In this document: in pieces, positions 45,170 through 53,430 of the stretch
Layout of the letters: every line of letters begins with the position of its first letter
Position numbering within the stretch: position 1 is the stretch's first letter
The notes under the pieces: model-generated
The model's database searches: none
The model's input: the letters and a program-made list of their open reading frames with translations, nothing else
Told to the model about the DNA's origin: nothing
Position numbers and translations under genes: made by a program
Assembly (NCBI GenBank): GCA_019695185.1
Contig: JAIBAN010000006.1
Coordinates: forward strand, 1-64,000
Reading direction: 5' to 3'
Source of the DNA: Blastocatellia bacterium
Lineage (GTDB): Bacteria; Acidobacteriota; Blastocatellia; Chloracidobacteriales; Chloracidobacteriaceae
DNA: 64,000 bases

Positions 45170-46150
45170 TCATTCCCGCAACTTGCGGCCTGTCAGTTCG
45201 ATAAAGACATCTTCCAGCGTTGGGCGGGTGACATGCAGGTCAAGCAGTTCGACCCGGTTCAGTTCCAGCCATTTCACCAGTTCAATCAACGTCTGTGGGG
45301 CGTTGGCTGATTGCAGCACGGTACCGCCGGCCTCCTGGGCAATCCCAGCCACAAACGGAATTTGCCGCAGTTCACCGGTTGCCACCGGCTGTGCCGTGCG
45401 AAAAGCAATCCGGGCATGGGTGCGGGAGGTCGCCACCAATTGCGCCGGACTGTCGAGTGCAACAATGACGCCCCGGTCAATGACAGCCACTCGGTCACAG
45501 AGCTTTTCGGCTTCCTCAATGTAGTGAGTCGTCAGCAGGACCGTTTTGTTTTGGGAGCACAGTTGCTCAATCAGATTGTAGAGTTCACGACGGGTCTGCG
45601 GGTCAAGCCCGGTTGTGGGTTCGTCCAGAACAATCACTTCGGGGTCATTGACCAGAGCCAGGGCAATCGCCAGACGCTGTTGCTGGCCACCTGAAAGCGT
45701 ATCGTAGGTTGCCTCAGCCTTTTCCCCCAGTGCGACAAAATCCATCAACTTCCTGGCTTCCAGTCGTTTGCGGTAAAAACTGCCAAACAGTTGCAGTGCT
45801 TCCCGAACCTTGATTTTGTCAGGCAGGGCTGATGACTGAAGGGTGACACCCAGCCGTTGCTTGACCTCATTGGGCTCGGTGACCGGATTGAATCCACAGA
45901 CTGAGATTTCGCCATGGTCAGGTCGACGCAATCCTTCAATCATTTCGACGGTTGAGGTTTTGCCTGCTCCGTTGGGGCCGAGCAAACCAAACACTTCACC
46001 CCGCCGGACGCTGAAACTGATATCGTTGACGGCTCGCAGGTCGCCGTATTTTTTGGCCAGCCGCCGCACGACAACCGGAAATTCCTCCGGTGTTTGGGAA
46101 TTGCGGGCGGCAGGCTGTGCGCTGAGTGGTTGGGCAAAGGTGGTGGTCAT
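45170..46150 (-). CDS. ABC transporter ATP-binding protein
   Basis: 326 residues, DrrA/CcmA-like. Walker A is [10 protein letters not shown] near residue 60; the signature [13 protein letters not shown] is near 150; Walker B is [12 protein letters not shown], followed by [12 protein letters not shown] (H-loop). The C-terminal region (about 235-326) resembles the DUF4162 regulatory extension of such exporters, ending [16 protein letters not shown]. First gene of the ATPase-permease-kinase-regulator operon. No strong ribosome site. Confidence 0.93.
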   Translation of the reverse strand: MTTTFAQPLSAQPAARNSQTPEEFPVVVRRLAKKYGDLRAVNDISFSVRRGEVFGLLGPNGAGKTSTVEMIEGLRRPDHGEISVCGFNPVTEPNEVKQRLGVTLQSSALPDKIKVREALQLFGSFYRKRLEARKLMDFVALGEKAEATYDTLSGGQQQRLAIALALVNDPEVIVLDEPTTGLDPQTRRELYNLIEQLCSQNKTVLLTTHYIEEAEKLCDRVAVIDRGVIVALDSPAQLVATSRTHARIAFRTAQPVATGELRQIPFVAGIAQEAGGTVLQSANAPQTLIELVKWLELNRVELLDLHVTRPTLEDVFIELTGRKLRE

Positions 46151-46180
46151 GGCTTTTCTTGAATTGAAAATTGAGAACGG

Positions 46181-46276
46181 GAGAATTGAGAATTGAGAAA
46201 GTTGCTTGAGGTTTCACATTTCAGGTTTCACAAGTTTCAATTGAAAGCACCAGGCAATTCTCAATTCTCAATTCAC
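46181..46276. repeat. Inverted TTGAGAA arrays upstream of the ABC operon
   Basis: Left arm 46181-46200 and right arm 46255-46276, loop 54 bp, in the gap between the haem-TPR gene and the ABC ATPase gene. The TGA stop of the haem gene (46273-46275) is inside the right arm. Confidence 0.85.
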
Positions 46277-47043
46277 TTCACATGGCATCCGGTGCAGGAC
46301 ATTCTTTCAACCGGTTTGTTTTCCAGTCGGGCCTGGGCCCGTTCAATGTATTTGAACTTCGGGTCGTCAACTTCGCGTTTAATCCGGTCGGCGTAGGCTT
46401 GGGCTTTGGTTGTCTCACCCAACCGTTGCCAGCCTTCGACCAGTCCGACCAGTAATTCGCCGCGCGCATGGGTGGAAAGTTTGTCAAAGTAGGCTGTTTG
46501 CAACCTCAACACGTTCTCATAGTCATCCACGGCAGTCTGCAACAGTTTTTTGGCAGTAACAGGGTTCGGGTCAAACCTGCTGGCATTCAGCAACGTCGCA
46601 CCGCGCGGAATCAAAACCGCAACGTTGTTGGGTTCGATGGTGCCGGCCTCGTTCATTTCGTCTATGCCCCGTTGCCACATGGATGTACCGGTTTGAAAAT
46701 CGCCTTTTTGAAAAAATTTGCCGCTGCGGAAAACCAGTCCGCCACCGTGCCAGACGAGTGCCTCGGCATGTTTGGGCTGTTTGGCCAGTTTGGTTTCGCA
46801 GGCTTTCATCGCCCGGTCAAAGGCTTCCTGGTCACCGGCCATTCCGGCAAAAAAATCAGCCCGCACCACATAGTCAAACCGTTCGGCCTGTTGGGTTGAC
46901 TTCACAAAACCCGGCTTGGCAACCTGTGCCGGTTTGGTTTGGGCAATCAAAGCCGGTTGTGCCAGCCAGCCGACATAGGCTGCGATGGCAACCAGAAGAA
47001 TCCATTGGCTCAAACGACGATTGGAAGGGAAGTGGGGTTTCAT
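46273..47043 (-). CDS. Exported TPR protein with C-terminal single-haem site
   Basis: 256 residues from MKPHFPSNRR, with GAGGAG 9 bases upstream. N-terminal signal anchor (WILLVAIAAYVGWLAQPAL). Helical TPR-like repeats lie at about 60-235 (EALVWHGGGLVFRSGKFFQKGDF, NVAVLIPRGATLLNAS). The last residues read CTGCHVK, a CxxCH c-type haem motif. No distal Met ligand follows, so it may bind haem in an unusual way or need a partner. Upstream the longer frame is non-coding. Confidence 0.7.
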   Translation of the reverse strand: MKPHFPSNRRLSQWILLVAIAAYVGWLAQPALIAQTKPAQVAKPGFVKSTQQAERFDYVVRADFFAGMAGDQEAFDRAMKACETKLAKQPKHAEALVWHGGGLVFRSGKFFQKGDFQTGTSMWQRGIDEMNEAGTIEPNNVAVLIPRGATLLNASRFDPNPVTAKKLLQTAVDDYENVLRLQTAYFDKLSTHARGELLVGLVEGWQRLGETTKAQAYADRIKREVDDPKFKYIERAQARLENKPVERMSCTGCHVK

Positions 47044-47205
47044 GCGAGTGCTCCTCAAAATTTCAATTGATGGCGGGTGATTCCGCTGGTGAAGAGGATT
47101 AGACTCACTGCATGAAAAGGATTCAATCACACTCACGGGAGTGGTAGAAAATTTGCCGGGAACGGTCAAAATTACCCGGTGAGCCTGATTTCGAGCCGGA
47201 GTCGG

Positions 47206-49020
47206 TTACAACACTTTGATTTGAAAATTGGCGTCGCTGGCATCACGCCCAAGGTTGCCCGCCAGGTCGCGGGCAATAACTTCAATCCGCCCTTTTTTCG
47301 TTTTCAGGCGCGGAACTGTCACGGTCACAGCTTGCGCGGTTCCGGCCAAACCCGTAGCCAACTGAGTTGGAAATGAGACACCGCCATCGGTTGAGAGCCG
47401 GATTTCATGGGAAACGATTTCCCGGTTGCCGGTTGACAGCCAGCGCAAAGCAGCAGTGGTTCCGATTTTCAGTTTTTCACCGCCGTTGGGAGCCAGAACC
47501 GTCACCTGCGGGGGACCCTGAGCAGAATTTTCATGGGCTCCGATATCCCAGCCGGTTCCGCTCGGACGAGGATTTTGGTTAATGTCCCAGCGTTGGTCGG
47601 TGGCTCCCGGTTTCCAATTCGGGTGACTTGGCTGGGCCACGGCATTCAGCCCTGCATCCAGCACGGGTGAGGTTCCGCCAGGCTGAAACCCGTTTCTGAT
47701 TTCGGCCAACCGTTGCAGGTTGGGATTGGTCAGAACCGGAATGGATGGCGAGACAAGCAACGGATTGGTGCTGAAGAGGGAATTGCTCTCGCTGGCCAGC
47801 GTCAGGTCTGAAGCGGATATATTGTTGAAATACAGGTTGTTGCCGCGAAAAAGCGCGGTTGGAAGGCCGTTTTCGCGCACCCAATACAGGACTGCTCCAT
47901 TTTGGGAAGGCCGGTTTTCAGCAAACAGGTTGTTAAAGAGAAACGTGCTGCCCACCGTGCGGCTGTTTCCGCGCAATTCGATGACGGCGTGGAGGGTATC
48001 ACCGCTGTTGCCAAAAAACGTGTTGTTATAGACCCAGGTATCGTTTGCGTTTTTGATACCCAGGGCGGCATCGCCACGGCAACCCACAAAGATGTTGTTC
48101 CGGACAATCGAATGCTGCACCACAAAAGCCGCCGGGTCAGGTTCGCCGGGCTCGCTGGTTCCAATGCCAACTGCCACATTTCCGCATCCGTTTCCCCCAG
48201 AAGGACCAAAAATATTGTTTTCGTACAGCACGTTTTCGCAATTGATTTTACTGTAAAGCAGATAATCGCCGCCCTGTTCCGGAGTGGCAAACAGCCAGCA
48301 TCCGCGCACAATCAGGTCGTTGACGGGAGGTGGTTGGCCGGGTTCGCCGCTGCCGTAAAAATCAATTATTTCCTGAAACCAGGGAGCCCCTGCGGTGCAG
48401 GGGTTGGGCGGGTTACGGCGTCCGGGATTGTACGCCACCGTATTTTCAATCAACACGCCGGTCACTTTGCCCGACACTTTAACCACATCGGCATCATGCG
48501 GTGCATCGTGCAGCAGGCAGTTCCGCACGGTGACCTGGGCTGCATCCAAAATCCGCACCAACCCATCGCCATCCGGCCCCTGGTCATAGTCAGCAGAAAC
48601 CTCAAACCCGTCAATCATGACATTGGTCACGTCAACCAAACGTAAAGCACTGCCGGAACCGGAAAAAATCCGGGCTGCCAGCGGTCCGTCCGCTGATTTC
48701 AAGGTCAGATTGCTTTTCAGTTCGAGGAATCGTTCTTCATAACGCCCGGCTCGCACCTGAATGACATTTCCCGACCCGGCCCGCTGGATACCCTGCCGAA
48801 TCGTTCGGCAGGGGGCGTCGGGTGTTCCACAGCTATTGGAGTCTGTGCCGGTGGGGGCTACGAAAATATTGGCAGCTTGAGTTTGGGCGTTTGGGGCTGG
48901 TAGCGCAGCAGGCAAGGCTGAAAAAGCCCAAACCACTGCCGTCAGGGTGGCGGTCAGCAATGGCCGCCATGCGTTGAAGCAAAGGCATGCTTGAGCATTC
49001 CGGCGGCTGGATGTGGGCAT
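47206..49020 (-). CDS. Secreted right-handed beta-helix protein
   Basis: 604 residues from MPTSSRRNAQA, with AGGGAA 5 bases upstream. A signal peptide ends near LPAALPAPNA. The DUF1565-like opening (IFVAPTGTDSNSCGTPDAPCRTIRQGIQRA) is followed by many parallel beta-helix coils to about 490, e.g. VTVRNCLLHDAPHDAD, IIDFYGSG, VQHSIVRNNIFVGCRGD. The C-terminal 90 residues are an Ig-like domain (VTVLAPNGGEKLKIGTTAALRW). Probably a polysaccharide-binding or -degrading surface protein; catalytic residues are not evident. Starts 27 bases after the amidase stop, same direction. Confidence 0.8.
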   Translation of the reverse strand: MPTSSRRNAQACLCFNAWRPLLTATLTAVVWAFSALPAALPAPNAQTQAANIFVAPTGTDSNSCGTPDAPCRTIRQGIQRAGSGNVIQVRAGRYEERFLELKSNLTLKSADGPLAARIFSGSGSALRLVDVTNVMIDGFEVSADYDQGPDGDGLVRILDAAQVTVRNCLLHDAPHDADVVKVSGKVTGVLIENTVAYNPGRRNPPNPCTAGAPWFQEIIDFYGSGEPGQPPPVNDLIVRGCWLFATPEQGGDYLLYSKINCENVLYENNIFGPSGGNGCGNVAVGIGTSEPGEPDPAAFVVQHSIVRNNIFVGCRGDAALGIKNANDTWVYNNTFFGNSGDTLHAVIELRGNSRTVGSTFLFNNLFAENRPSQNGAVLYWVRENGLPTALFRGNNLYFNNISASDLTLASESNSLFSTNPLLVSPSIPVLTNPNLQRLAEIRNGFQPGGTSPVLDAGLNAVAQPSHPNWKPGATDQRWDINQNPRPSGTGWDIGAHENSAQGPPQVTVLAPNGGEKLKIGTTAALRWLSTGNREIVSHEIRLSTDGGVSFPTQLATGLAGTAQAVTVTVPRLKTKKGRIEVIARDLAGNLGRDASDANFQIKVL

Positions 49021-49047
49021 GTTCCCTAAGCAAAACAACTTCAAAAT

Positions 49048-50775
49048 TTATTGGCCGCCCACGAGGGCCGGGCCTTTTGACAGGGTCTGCACATAGTTTT
49101 TAATGCCGTCAAAAAGTGATTCGGCAATTTGCTGCCGGAATTCGGCTGTCCGCAGCGCATCGGCGTCTTTCGGATGACTGATGAAAGACACTTCGGCCAA
49201 AACACTCGGCATATTCGTTCCCAGCAGGACCACAAACGGCGCTTTTTTGACGCCCCGGTCAAATGAGGAACGGGCACTGACTTTGCGCAAACCGTTGACC
49301 ATGCTGCTTTGGACATGCTGCGCAAAATCACGTGATTCACTGACTTTGTTATCGAGCACAATCCGTTGCAGCAGGGATTGCAGTTCTCCGGCATTGCGTG
49401 AAGTCGTGGCGTTTTCACGGGTGGCCACTTCCAGTTCTTCCTTGGTGGCCTCCAGGCTTAAAAAGTAGGTTTCCACACCGCTGGCCAGGTTCGAAGGGCT
49501 GGAATTGGCATGAATCGAAATGAACAGGTCGGCCTGTCTGGTGTTGGCCACGGCGGTTCGTTCTTCAAGCGGAATATAGCGGTCGGTGTCGCGGGTCATG
49601 ATGACTTCGACATCCTTCATCTGCTGTTGGATGGCGGCCCGCAGCCGCAAGCCGATGTCAAGCACGACATCCTTTTCGTAAATCCCGTCCTTGCCCATGG
49701 CTCCCGTATCGGAACCGCCATGACCGGGGTCAATCACAATCCGTTTGACCTTGAGTCCCAGCGCCCGCATCAGGGTAATCGAGCCGTCCACCGTGTGCTG
49801 GGCCCCTTGAACCGTTGGGGTTGACGAGTTGGCAATGATTTCGGCTTCTTCGGCAATTGAGCGGGAACCGCGAATATCAGCCACAATCCGGGGCGGGTTA
49901 TCGAGGGCAAAAATGGCAAAATCCCGAATCTGGGTGCAATCAATCGCCACTTCGACAGATTTGGTGCTGCTGCTCAGGCGCACCTGCTTGAGCATCCCGC
50001 CCGTGCCAGTGGCAATTTGTTTAAGGGGCAACAGGGAAGAGAGTTTTGCCTGCGGAACCCGGACAATCAACGTCGAGCCGTTAAGACTTTTTTCATACGA
50101 CGCCATCACGCTGACATCCAGAATCACCCGCGCATAGTCAGGACCGGAAAAATGCCGGACCTGGCTGACTGTGGCAATGCCATCGGTATCATCCTGCGAG
50201 TGAGCTTCAATCACGTTTAACGGGTCGCGTTCGCCCACTGTGTACCCTAATCGGGCCAGACTGGCCTGGGCTTCGCGGGCGCTGACGGAACTGGGGTACC
50301 GGGTGATGATTTCAGCATAAGCGCGGGCAGCTTCGTTTTTATCCTGCAAATCCTGCTCGTAAATTTGAGCGGTTCCAACCAGGCTGCGCGTGGTATGGGC
50401 ACTCACCGGGTATTGTTGCAGGATGTCTGTGTAGGATTGAATGGCGCTGTAAAAGTAACGCTGCTTTTGAAACTGAACCCCCATCTGCCGATAGGTTTCA
50501 GCCTGTCCGAGCAGCGCCAAATCCCCCAGCGAATGGTCTTCGTCCAGTCGCAGGGCCCGCTGATAAACCCCAATCAAATCAAGATAGTCCGTTTCGGTCC
50601 GGGTTGCGGGGGGGTGATTGGCAATTGAGTTTTTAAGCAGGATGGCCCGTTCCAGCATGCTGTGCGCCGCCGAGAGGCTGCGTGTGGTGGGTGGCTGGGC
50701 ATGATAGTCGTAGTGCAACGGGGCAGCCAGAAACATGAGCATGCCCACGACTGCGACCGTCAACAGACGGACCAT
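49048..50775 (-). CDS. N-acetylmuramoyl-L-alanine amidase (AMIN + Amidase_3) with TPR region
   Basis: Cleaves the amide bond between MurNAc and the peptide stem. 575 residues from MVRLLTVAVVGMLMF, a signal anchor; the frame opens earlier to a GTG at 50871. TPR-like helices lie at about 45-160 (LRLDEDHSLGDLALLGQAETYRQMG). The AMIN domain (about 200-290) has VRHFSGPDYARVILD and PPRIVADIRG, which directs septal binding. The Amidase_3 domain (about 345-560) has zinc ligands IDPGHGGSDTGA (His), EKDVVLDIGLRL (Glu) and SIHANS (His), and the catalytic Glu in SVLAEVSFISHP. The extra TPR is unusual. Confidence 0.92.
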   Translation of the reverse strand: MVRLLTVAVVGMLMFLAAPLHYDYHAQPPTTRSLSAAHSMLERAILLKNSIANHPPATRTETDYLDLIGVYQRALRLDEDHSLGDLALLGQAETYRQMGVQFQKQRYFYSAIQSYTDILQQYPVSAHTTRSLVGTAQIYEQDLQDKNEAARAYAEIITRYPSSVSAREAQASLARLGYTVGERDPLNVIEAHSQDDTDGIATVSQVRHFSGPDYARVILDVSVMASYEKSLNGSTLIVRVPQAKLSSLLPLKQIATGTGGMLKQVRLSSSTKSVEVAIDCTQIRDFAIFALDNPPRIVADIRGSRSIAEEAEIIANSSTPTVQGAQHTVDGSITLMRALGLKVKRIVIDPGHGGSDTGAMGKDGIYEKDVVLDIGLRLRAAIQQQMKDVEVIMTRDTDRYIPLEERTAVANTRQADLFISIHANSSPSNLASGVETYFLSLEATKEELEVATRENATTSRNAGELQSLLQRIVLDNKVSESRDFAQHVQSSMVNGLRKVSARSSFDRGVKKAPFVVLLGTNMPSVLAEVSFISHPKDADALRTAEFRQQIAESLFDGIKNYVQTLSKGPALVGGQ

Positions 50776-50941
50776 AACCTGAACCTGAACCGGTTGCGCT
50801 TCGGTTCCGGAAGTTCGGTGAAGAGTAAAAAATGGCAATTGAGTTGAGCGCTGAAATGAATATCCAAACACGTTTGAGAGACCTCTGGCGCAAAAGCCAA
50901 AAAATTCGCCTGATCCCCTTGATAAGCCGAGTGATTAGTCC

Positions 50942-50971
50942 TTGATGAGTAGTGAAGAGTACGGCTATTTT
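50942..50971 (+). promoter_or_regulatory. Candidate promoter of the S46 peptidase gene
   Basis: TTGATG, 18 bases, TATTTT in the divergent region with the amidase gene; it leaves a leader of about 95 bases. Moderate match only. Confidence 0.35.
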
Positions 50972-51068
50972 AGCACAACAAGGTTTGGCGTCCAGTCCTG
51001 AGACCGATTCTTTTTCAACCGGTTCCAGCCGGACGGCATGCAATCATAGAGAATCCCAAGGAGAATGA

Positions 51069-53291
51069 ATGCGAATTCGAGTGTTAGCGGTTGCTTTGTT
51101 GTTGGTTTCCGTGCTGGCAAATGCTTTGCCGCTCCGTGCCGAAGAAGGCATGTGGCTGCCGGATACCGTGAGTAAACTTCCCCTCGCCAAAATGAGAAAA
51201 ATGGGTTTTGCCCTTAAACCGGAAGACGTTTTCAGCACGACCGGTGTCAGTTTGAAAGATGCCATCGTGATTACCGATGGCGGAACCGGGGAATTTGTTT
51301 CGCCCGATGGCTTGATGCTGACCAACCATCACGTGGCGTTTGACGGCATTGCCTCGGCCAGCTCGCCGGAAAAAGACTATCTGACCAACGGTTTTACAGC
51401 CCGCAGCCGGGGGGAGGAAATCCCCGCCAAAGGCTATGACTGCAAGGTTTTAGTGGAAGCCCGCGAAGTTACCTCCGAAGTGCTTTCGGGTGTCAAAGAC
51501 ACCATGTCCCCCGATGAACGGCTGGCCGCCATTGAAGCCAAACGGAAAGAACTGGTGGAAGCTGCCCAGAAAGCCGGCGGCGTGCAGGCCCAGGTTTCGG
51601 AAATGCTCAACGGTTTGAGCTATTACCTCTATGCTTACGTCGTGTACAAGGATGTCCGGATTGTCTATGCCCCGCCCAAAAACATCGGCTTTTTCGGCGG
51701 TGACGATGACAACTTTGACTGGCCGCGCCATACCGGGGATTTCACTTTTATGCGCGTCTATACCGGGCCGGACGGCAAACCGGCTGAATATTCGGAAAAG
51801 AATATTCCTTATCATCCGAAGAAATTTCTGACGATTTCAACCGCTGGATACAAAGAAGGCGATTTCGTCATGATTATGGGATATCCGGGCCGGACCACCC
51901 GGTACCGCGAAGCCTCGAATATTGCCCTCAGCTACGAAGTCCAGTTGCCGTTTTTGGTGGAAGTGCTCAACGACCAAATCGAATTGCTCCGCGAAGAAAG
52001 CCGCAAGGACAAGAAGACCGAATTGGAACTGGCCTCGCAGATTTTCGGTTTGAGCAACACCTGGAAGAATTTTGAAGGTTCGGTCAAAGGATTGCGCCGC
52101 GCCAAATTGTTGGAAAAACGTCGGGCTGAGGAAGCTGAATTCACCAAATATCTGGAAGCGCATCCGGATATGAAGGCCAAGTACGGTGATGTGATTCCGC
52201 AACTTGATAAAATGAACAACCGGATTCGCAAAAACTTCTACAGTGACCGGTTGATTCAGGCTTTGAGCGGAGTCGGTTTGCCCCAAATTCCGGTGCTTTC
52301 GGTGGCCACGCTGGCGGTGGGAAATGCCCTCGACAAAGGAAAACCGGCGGCGGAACGGTTCCCCCGTTTCTCTGACCCGGCGGTCAATGCCTTCAAAGCA
52401 CAAATCAAAGAACTGGTTGCCGCCCGCAATCCGGAACTGGATGCCAAGGGATTGCGAATGCTTTTCCAGATTGCTTCCCAACTGCCGGAAAGTGAAAAAC
52501 TTCCCTTGTTTGAAAATTTGTTCGGCAAGAAGACCGGGGCTGCCCGCAAGGAAGCCGAGGCAGCTTTTGCCCAGCAGATTGTGAATCATCCGAATCTGAA
52601 ATCGGTGGAAGGGCTGAACCAGCTTTTTGGTTTGAACGCCGACCAACTCCGCACAATGAATGACCCGGTCATCAACATGGTCATGGAAGTGGTCAAGGAA
52701 TTGCCGGAAATCGACCGCCGCACCCAGAACATCACGGCCCAATTAGGGAAGCTGCGCCCGCTCTATATTGAAGGCATGGCCAAATTCCGGAATACCATTC
52801 TGTATCCGGATGCCAATCGGACGCTGCGGTTTACCTATGGCGAAGTGAAGGGCTACAAACCGTTTGACGGTGCCCGTTATGATTATTTCACCACCTTGGG
52901 GGGCGTGCTGGACAAAGACACCGGCAAAGAACCTTTTGATGTGCCGGCGCAACTTAAAGACCTTGCCGCCCGCAAGGATTTTGGAACCTGGGCTGACCCC
53001 AAGAGCAATGAGATGCAGGTTGCTTTCCTTTCCACCACGGATATCACCGGAGGTAACTCCGGCTCTCCGATTCTGAATGGCCGGGGTGAAATGCTGGGAC
53101 TCGCGTTTGACGGGAACTACGAGGGGCTTGGCAGCGACTATGTGTTCAACCCGGAACTTACCCGCACCATCAACGTGGATATCCGGTATGTTTTATTCCT
53201 GGCTGAAAAAATGGGCGGTGCCAGTTATCTGTTCAAGGAATTGCAGTTCGCTGGAAAAGCCGCTGCTGCATCAACAGGTCGGAAAAAATAA
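51069..53291 (+). CDS. S46 family dipeptidyl-peptidase (DPP7/DPP11-like)
   Basis: 740 residues, close to the DPP7/DPP11 length (about 720). A signal peptide (VLAVALLLVSVLANALPLRA) sends it to the periplasm, where this family removes dipeptides from peptide N-termini. The catalytic His lies in LMLTNHHVAFD near 86, the Asp in DDDNFDWPRHTGDF near 218, and the Ser in ITGGNSGSPILNG near 662. The long helical insertion between them is also typical. EGMWLPDT near the N-terminus is a family hallmark. Start at the ATG of MRIRVLAV; an ATG 4 bases earlier is in another frame. Confidence 0.93.
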   Translation: MRIRVLAVALLLVSVLANALPLRAEEGMWLPDTVSKLPLAKMRKMGFALKPEDVFSTTGVSLKDAIVITDGGTGEFVSPDGLMLTNHHVAFDGIASASSPEKDYLTNGFTARSRGEEIPAKGYDCKVLVEAREVTSEVLSGVKDTMSPDERLAAIEAKRKELVEAAQKAGGVQAQVSEMLNGLSYYLYAYVVYKDVRIVYAPPKNIGFFGGDDDNFDWPRHTGDFTFMRVYTGPDGKPAEYSEKNIPYHPKKFLTISTAGYKEGDFVMIMGYPGRTTRYREASNIALSYEVQLPFLVEVLNDQIELLREESRKDKKTELELASQIFGLSNTWKNFEGSVKGLRRAKLLEKRRAEEAEFTKYLEAHPDMKAKYGDVIPQLDKMNNRIRKNFYSDRLIQALSGVGLPQIPVLSVATLAVGNALDKGKPAAERFPRFSDPAVNAFKAQIKELVAARNPELDAKGLRMLFQIASQLPESEKLPLFENLFGKKTGAARKEAEAAFAQQIVNHPNLKSVEGLNQLFGLNADQLRTMNDPVINMVMEVVKELPEIDRRTQNITAQLGKLRPLYIEGMAKFRNTILYPDANRTLRFTYGEVKGYKPFDGARYDYFTTLGGVLDKDTGKEPFDVPAQLKDLAARKDFGTWADPKSNEMQVAFLSTTDITGGNSGSPILNGRGEMLGLAFDGNYEGLGSDYVFNPELTRTINVDIRYVLFLAEKMGGASYLFKELQFAGKAAAASTGRKK

Positions 53292-53365
53292 GGACTCAGA
53301 GCCTAGGGTTTGGGGTTTTTCAGGTTTGGATTGAATTTTGAATTAGGTTTTACATATTCGGAAAT

Positions 53366-53420
53366 CCTGAACCCTCAACCCTCAACCCTCAACCCTGAAC
53401 CCTCAACCCTAGACCCTGAA
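53366..53420. repeat. CCCTCAA/CCCTGAA heptamer array
   Basis: Seven units with alternating Gly-like variants CCCTCAA and CCCTGAA, ending 11 bases before the S55 start codon and leading into the ribosome site GGAGGGG. A degenerate facing arm lies at 53303-53331. Confidence 0.85.
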
Positions 53421-53430
53421 TGGAGGGGCA

